A stretch of DNA of 64,000 nt from Tubulanus polymorphus. Its lineage: Eukaryota; Nemertea; Palaeonemertea; Tubulaniformes; Tubulanidae. Location of the stretch: NCBI RefSeq assembly GCF_964204645.1, contig NC_134034.1, positions 9,047,414-9,111,413 of the forward strand, given 5' to 3'. Shown piece after piece: positions 57,813 through 64,000 of the stretch. The notes under the pieces were generated by a model. That model was given only the letters and a program-made list of their open reading frames with translations, did no database searches and was not told the DNA's origin. Position 1 is the first letter of the stretch. Each line of letters starts with the position of its first letter. The position numbers were made by a program, and so were the translations under genes.

Positions 57813-58826
57813 GGGTCTGACTATTTCAGATGGCTGGGAGTCACCTTCATTTCGGTCTGCAAATTATACATTTAGACTTTACCTACGTACCTAAAATGGC
57901 GGACGATTCAACTTCATCTTCCGATCCGTCTTATTGTTGTCATGATTGTCATGATTTTATGGCGGTGTCATCACTCATCAATGAACACGAATTGAAGTCA
58001 AGAACTAAGTGGTGCGTCTGGTGGAAGGAAAATTTCTCTGAATATTGTGGTGGTATGTTTATCTTTTACCGTAATTTTAATGTCTCTCTGACTCTAGTCT
58101 TGTTAATTGTTTTCTGTTCTATCTATCTAGGCCTATAGTACAGTATAATAACTTATAAGCTGATGAGTGTTGTGTTAAGAAAACACTTGTCGTGTTGACA
58201 TATGGCCTCGCAAACAGCATATATGCACCAGTACGAATAAGCCTTCCTGTACTGTTTTTCGATATGATCGTATGTCTATAGGCTAATACATGCAGGCGCG
58301 CGTCACCGGAATTACGGGTATTATTGGGGCAAACCACTTCATTTCATTTCAGCGAAATCACAATATATAGCCTAATGGTGATCATTACAAAAAATTTGGT
58401 CGTAACCAAAATTATGGGGGGCAGATGCTTCATCGCCCCCCCCCCCCCCCCCTATGATGCCGCTTTGACAAGCTGCCAGTTTTGCTTGGCCTAGCCTACT
58501 TAAACTATAATTTTCTGGTTATATTTTTAATTCTATAAATGCTTGACTTGAATGGACTTAATACCAAAACATATTTTTGTTGGGGGGTGCAACATGCTTT
58601 TTTCTCTTTCACTTACTGCTTTTTGACTTAATGTTTTTGTCTAATACTCCATATAACATGTATATGATGTATTTTTGATAATGGTTATTGGGATCATTAC
58701 ACAGCACAAATGTGGTGTCGATTAGTTACATAAAAAATATGCTAATTATTTTAATATAGGAACATTTAAAGTTGTGGAAAATTTTTGTCCATTGTAAATG
58801 TGTGGACTCATTGGCATATATATACC

Positions 58827-58894
<68 letters not shown>

Positions 58895-58930
58895 CTCACC
58901 TGTTGCCGAAGTGTGCAGAAAATAAATGTT

Positions 58931-58991
<61 letters not shown>

Positions 58992-58997
58992 AATGTT

Positions 58998-59085
<88 letters not shown>

Positions 59086-59779
59086 AACATTTATTTTCTG
59101 CACACTTCGGCAACAGGTGAGCTAATTTGGCCATTTTGGTTTGCTTTTTAACTTTTTACACATAATAATTTTTCATATCTTAGTAACCCGATCGTTGTAG
59201 AGAAATGTTTGACAATCACCATATTTGTATATCAATGACTTGTAATATTCACCATATTGTACTCAATGTCACCTAACATCATCTGAACCGTATGCACTAT
59301 TAAAATGCTGTAAGGCCGTGTTGTAATCCAATTTTCAAATTTCCAAGTCAATCAGAACTATGTACATGTATATTCAAATTTTAAAATTGTGTAATTTGAT
59401 TTATATCAGAACAATGTGGTGTTTATTCAAATTTAGAAATTTGTGAAATAAAAAAGTTTGTATGGTACATATATATGGTTTTAGTTTATATTTTTGTTCA
59501 AGTTGAATGTAATTTACGAGGACTTTTTAAGGAATTTCCTTTTGGTTAGCAGATCTCCTGATTGGAAATAAGTTTCTATTGGTAATTAAATTGAATTTCA
59601 TTCAGACAAAAAATGGGAATTTTGTTTGAACGAATTGCGCTGAGGGACCGAGTTCGTGGAACGATTTACGGGATTCGAACCCAGTGTATTGTGCTACGTT
59701 ACATCGTAGGTGAAGTCTAAATGTATAATTCGTTGACCGAAATGAAGGTGACTCCCAGCCATCTGAAATAGTCAGACCC
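57813..59779. mobile_element. Non-autonomous TIR transposon, copy 2 (9-bp target duplication)
   Basis: This is nearly identical to 43182-45007, with GTAACAACG duplicated at 57804-57812 and 59780-59788. The extra length comes from a larger, rearranged TA microsatellite and a longer C run. The same candidate exon lies at 57830-58138. Confidence 0.9.
58830..59082. repeat. Rearranged (TA)n microsatellite
   Basis: Three TA runs are separated by an inverted copy (58891-58935) of the flank found at 59082-59126 and by a second short AAATAAATGTTATCAT piece. Copy 1 has a single uninterrupted run. Confidence 0.9.
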
Positions 59780-59788
59780 GTAACAACG

Positions 59789-60389
59789 ACTGGTATTCAG
59801 ACTAAGAGGGACGAAGAGACTAAGATCCGCGACAACGCCGGTCCTTCCCCGGTCGCGCAAGGATTAGACAAGAAAATTGGAGATAATTCTCCAAGCGTCT
59901 TACCCTCACGTGAATCAGAATGTTCCCCCTAATAGTCAACAATAATAGACGTTGGAAATACTAGCCGGGAGACGGGCGCATCGACCGGCCCGCAACCTGC
60001 TCGGAGCCAACATTCACAAACAATGCTTATCGAGGATTCCTCGTGAGCGACACCTCACGGGGGAAGCCGGTGAAATAAAGAATGGCGGCCCGCGAACGCG
60101 AAAAATTGATATAGACAAGATATCAGATAAAGGACATATAAAAGACAGGTAAGGGTTGACAAGCTCTAAAAGAGGGCGGGACCGGAGTTGGACTCTGTAA
60201 CAAAAAGGAAACCCGCTATTCCGCTACAGTTGCAACAAAACGGAATGGTGCTTTTTCCAATTGGTTGTGCCGTGGCCACTTACTAGCTATGTTCACGGGA
60301 ATTTTTTTAACGGATCTGTCATATCATGTTATATATCAAATGAAAGCCTAAAAAATGATCTTCCAAAGGCAAAAAGAATTTCTAAGATT
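59789..60389. other. No recognisable gene
   Basis: GC-rich at first, then AT-rich. Short frames only. Confidence 0.35.
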
Positions 60390-60397
60390 GACCAATG

Positions 60398-62392
60398 GGC
60401 ATTCCTTTACTTTCGCACCGCACTATGTTCCACTCTGTCTACGTCCTTCAAACTTATGTCACTGGTGTATTTTTGTATGGGGAATCTTATGGTGAAGTCC
60501 GTTTTTTAATATCTCTCAACAGAAAATAAAATTCGCTTTTTTATAAAATTTTCTTCCTCCAGTTTTTACGTGCTGCAAATGGTCGCCATGTTGGGAATCA
60601 GTAAAAGTCGGACTATGGCCTCCGGTCTTACTAACTACCGACAGAAACAGTTAAAAAGACACATTTTTGGAATAGAATAGAAAAAATGATTATTATTATC
60701 GGATTAATAAAACGGTCAATGATGTCTAAGAAACATACATGATACAGAAAATAAAAATATACAAATATACAATATATACGTGCCTCGTCGAGTCACAGCG
60801 GATAAAATTGTCGGATCAAATCGACCCTCTGTAGTCCCGTGCATCCTCATTTGCTTCGCTTTCGCACAGCTCCACAGATTTTCGACGTTGTTTGTATGCA
60901 CTCCCGTGTTCGGATCCACGAAGTGCAAATTGTGATTAACAGTTGCGTGCTGATATCCAGCGCCGGGAATATTTCCAATTTGATTGTAAGCCGCCCACAT
61001 ATCGCTTAGAATCGTACTGCCCGGAGCAATGTGCTGCTGGATTAGTGGCAGTAGGGTTGCTGCATCCCTACGTCCATGTGGGCACTCGACAAGAAAAGCC
61101 TCCTTCGTTTCCACGCAAATTCCTCCGAAAACCCACCGCTGTGCGAAGGGACGCGCGTGGTGGTTTGCCGCTCTACAGGCTCTAGAAACGAGTGTTTCGT
61201 CTATTTGGACCGTGAGGCCAGGACCACCTATCACCGGCGGGTTGATAAACAAGCGTTGTTCGCAAAGATCCCGATGAAAATTGTTCCAAACAACCAGCGT
61301 TTTTTCCGAGAGCTGCAACATCTGTCCCATCGATGCTTGGCTTATATCTGAAAGCGACCAAAGATACGTAAGAAGTACCAATTTCTGTACTGGTACCCGC
61401 GAATTCCTGAACCAGCTACCATCCTGTAAACATAAATTGGAAACAGTTAACAATAATGGATCGAATGCTGCTGTGATTTGATATCAATAAAATTGCTGGA
61501 ATGTAACTTACTTTGACACTAATTGTTGAATGAGCCCGATTTGCGCATCTCCACACATATCCGATTGAATCACGCTGTTGTTGGCCTAAAACCATCGGTT
61601 CATTGCATTGTCTGCAATTAACCCTAGCTTTCAAAAGTTCGCGATCTTGGCACCACTGAATGATCGCTTCGTTGTCGTTGAGTTGTTGAATTAAATCAAT
61701 GATAGTGATATTTTCGTGTGTTGGCCACTGTCCTCCGGCTTGAGCCATCTTGAGACGTATGGTGCGAGGGCATTTTTACTTTCAGTATTTATTCATTTTG
61801 GAAATTGATGGCATCAGCGGCATTTTCCACAGGTTGTTAAACTATTGCTGTGGGTTTGTCTCATTCATCTCATTCCCACAGCAGTGAACTGCCGTGGGTT
61901 TATACATTGTTATATATATATACTAAAAGTCCTTTGATCATGATCTGTCACTCAGTCATTTGTTATATTGTATAAAAACAGAAGAGATGCCCAGGATCCC
62001 AGTAGCCGCCCGTGTGACTTTCCCATATCAAAAAGAAAAACAACCTATTTAAGGAAAATTGTAAATTTATTTTTAGGATTTTATGAACAACGTTACACAT
62101 TTACAAACATTATTTGTTAGATGTTGAATACTTGAAATATTTTTCATACTTTTCTGTATCAATAAAATCAATTGAAATGAATTGATCCTATTACGACTTT
62201 TTAACACAACCAAAAAATAATTGCTGACGAGATGACCATCACCTGTGAAAAAAAGCGAATTTTATTTTCTGTTGGAGATATTAAAAAACGGACTTCACCA
62301 TAAGATTCCTCATACAAAAATACACCAGTGACATAAGTTTGAAGGACGTAGACAGAGTGGAACATAGTGCGGTACGAAAGTAAAGGAATGCC
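60398..62392. mobile_element. Merlin DNA transposon, complete (1,995 bp)
   Basis: The ends GGCATTCCTTTACTTTCG and inverse extend as TIRs of about 145 bp (60398-60541 and 62248-62392). The 8-bp duplication GACCAATG lies at 60390-60397 and 62393-62400. One two-exon transposase gene fills the interior. The 8-bp duplication, GG-starting ends and ISXO2-like transposase define Merlin. Confidence 0.93.
60716..61748 (-). CDS. Merlin transposase, two exons
   Basis: Exon 1 (61748-61512, 79 codons) has a zinc ribbon (CRQC...C). The GTAAGT donor and TTTACAG acceptor join it in phase 0 to exon 2 (61423-60716). The DDE core reads VQIDETLVS, TILSDMWAAY and NNVENLWSCAK, with VNHNLHFVD between. All catalytic acids are present and no frame break is visible, so this copy may be active. 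The final 20 residues are hydrophobic and may be read-through past the natural end. Confidence 0.88.
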
Positions 62393-62400
62393 GACCAATG

Positions 62401-62946
62401 TACACAGAAGTTACGTGCCCTTGAAAATGTAAGGATTTCAAAAATTTTCTGCCGCAGTATTAGTAAAAGCAGCACTTAGTGATCGCTCCCCAGTAACCAG
62501 TCATTGTTGCGTTAATTATTGTATTTAATTGATTAATATTTTACATTTAACATTTCTTAATTAATTTAAGGTAAGTATCATATTATAAATGGAAAGTGTA
62601 TGTAGAAAACAGTCATTTATAAGTCACGTAGGAAAGTTTGAGGAAAAATGTTAAACGCAACGATATTTTCTCGTGAACTCCAAAAATTTGTTATGATGTT
62701 TACCTAGAAAGCGTGCATGGTGACGTTTTGATATAACTTCAATGTCGAGGTTAGTATAACTTAGTTTTAACTCTAACTGGAATTTTAGATATCTAAAAAT
62801 AAAATAACAATTATGAAATAACTAATATTTATAACGTATTTATAAATACACTGACTAATTTACAGCACTGTGATATTTCCGCTTTGTATTTCTTCTTCCA
62901 GTTTCTCAACATACAATGCATCATCATTATCGTACTTGATATTGAA
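62401..62946. other. No recognisable gene
   Basis: AT-rich spacer before the right-edge ORF. I see nothing supportable in it. Confidence 0.4.
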
Positions 62947-63978
62947 TCATGACGAGTAACCAGGAACAGAAGAAATAACCGTAGCTAAAAATTTGGTGAG
63001 TACGCCGCTATCATTTGGATCGTCTTCATTTTTTACAAGCATTTCATGACTGATTGTTTTCCCTATCAAATTTCCAGCTCGTTCTCTTTCCGTTGCGGTT
63101 GTTGGAATCGCTTCTGCTGCTTCGACAAGCTGAATGACATTTGCTTGTAGTTCATCTAAACTTAAATTCCTTCTTTTCTTTTCATCTACTCTCACAGAAA
63201 ATCTGTATATAGAGGCATCATCCCATTGCTGCTGGAGAATTATCTCACGGAACCTTAACTGTCCCTTCAAAGCCATTTCTTTATCACTTTTGGTTTTCAG
63301 ATTATTCAAACTCTGGATAACATCTTGGGGAGTTTGCCAAAAGCCATAATACATGATGTCTTTGATTATTAGTTCTCTTTCCTTCATTTGCCGTTCTCTT
63401 TTTTCAGCTAGCGCCTTTCTCTTATCAGCTAAGTTCTGAATTCTTTTTTCAGCTATCTCTTTTCTGCGCAATTTGTAAAGCTCTTGTATCTTGCGGCGAT
63501 CAGTCATGGCTTTCTGTACAAGTGCTTCTTGCTGTTTTGTAGGTTTTGATGCTAGCCAGTCTTGTGTCTTGTTGAGGGAGAACATAATATAAGCTTCAAT
63601 TCCAATGTGACTGATGTTGGGCTTGAATCTGAGTAACTGATCAGAATAGGCAAAGACTCTTTCTGCAAACTTATTGTGTAGCTCAGCACTTCCTGATGTT
63701 GAATGTTTCTCATTAGTTGAGAATTCACCTCCCTCCAAAAATTCCTTATACTGTTCCTTGAGCAGATTGACAATAGCAGGTAAGATGACGGAAAGTTGCA
63801 GTTCACATTCATTATCATATTCAGATTCTTCTATCAAACATGAATATACATGATCTTTCTTTACAGGATATATGTCGCTAAAGACTTCAAGTTCACCATT
63901 CATAAATTCACTGATCCTGGCACTAGCACTTTCGATGTAACTGATGAGCTCTGGAACAAATCGAATGAGGTCTACCAT
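62947..63978 (-). CDS. Uncharacterised long coiled-coil protein or exon
   Basis: The 343 codons are open. The middle (about 165-215) is a strongly charged coiled coil (KRIQNLADKRKALAEKRERQ). After it come IIKDIMYYGFWQTPQDVI and LKGQLRFREIILQQ, which I recall from a multi-copy invertebrate family of unknown function, often near transposons. The N-terminal part is helical without known motif. ATG 63978 lies close to the window edge, so upstream exons may be missing. I assign no function. Confidence 0.6.
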   Translation of the reverse strand: MVDLIRFVPELISYIESASARISEFMNGELEVFSDIYPVKKDHVYSCLIEESEYDNECELQLSVILPAIVNLLKEQYKEFLEGGEFSTNEKHSTSGSAELHNKFAERVFAYSDQLLRFKPNISHIGIEAYIMFSLNKTQDWLASKPTKQQEALVQKAMTDRRKIQELYKLRRKEIAEKRIQNLADKRKALAEKRERQMKERELIIKDIMYYGFWQTPQDVIQSLNNLKTKSDKEMALKGQLRFREIILQQQWDDASIYRFSVRVDEKKRRNLSLDELQANVIQLVEAAEAIPTTATERERAGNLIGKTISHEMLVKNEDDPNDSGVLTKFLATVISSVPGYSS

Positions 63979-64000
63979 TTTTACTGTTTTATCCTCAGTG

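Overview
The window is eukaryotic, probably from a marine invertebrate. Genes have introns with GT/AG borders, there are TA and AAT microsatellites and interstitial TTAGGG-like repeats, and most recognisable coding sequence belongs to animal-type transposable elements. I cannot name the species. No conserved single-copy host gene was recognised; nearly everything identifiable is mobile DNA or its debris.

Layout. (1) 265-18885 is a complete Polinton/Maverick, a virus-like DNA transposon of 18.6 kb. It has 378-bp terminal inverted repeats (TIRs), a 6-bp target duplication TGGGTC, and AT-rich coding sequence. A rightward block carries a protein-primed family B DNA polymerase, a small conserved protein, a minor capsid/penton candidate, several small membrane or coiled-coil proteins, the major capsid protein and a zinc-finger protein. 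A leftward block carries the packaging ATPase, a chromodomain integrase, two membrane proteins and an HNH endonuclease. Three genes are broken, so this copy is probably no longer autonomous, but the capsid, ATPase and integrase frames are open. The termini are unusual: each is itself a 207-bp near-perfect palindrome. Most genes start at a TAAATG motif behind a T-rich stretch. (2) 22093-24625 is a broken gene with a deubiquitinase-like domain and an OTU domain. (3) 28178-35492 is a 7.3-kb inverted-repeat element. A Merlin-family (ISXO2-like) transposase lies antisense inside an intron of a second, multi-exon gene resembling DUF3987 proteins. Its long TIRs carry octamer satellite arrays, and the transposase intron holds a 50-bp tandem array. 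(4) 39969-40855 is the end of a second, diverged Polinton with the same palindromic terminus. (5) 43182-45007 and 57813-59779 are two copies of one non-autonomous TIR element, each with a perfect 9-bp target duplication. (6) 47982-56218 is a Ty3/gypsy LTR retrotransposon with very similar LTRs but many frame breaks. (7) 60398-62392 is a compact Merlin element with GGCATTCC termini and an 8-bp target duplication GACCAATG. (8) 62947-63978 is a long uncharacterised coiled-coil ORF at the right edge.

How it works together. In the Polinton, polymerase and integrase would copy and insert the DNA, while capsid proteins and ATPase suggest virion formation. The HNH protein and the palindromic ends suggest, without proof, a hairpin-based step in end processing. 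The 7.3-kb element looks like a two-gene transposon with transposase and DUF3987-like protein encoded tail to tail. Many frame breaks are single-base indels, some in homopolymers, so assembly error is a real alternative to decay.
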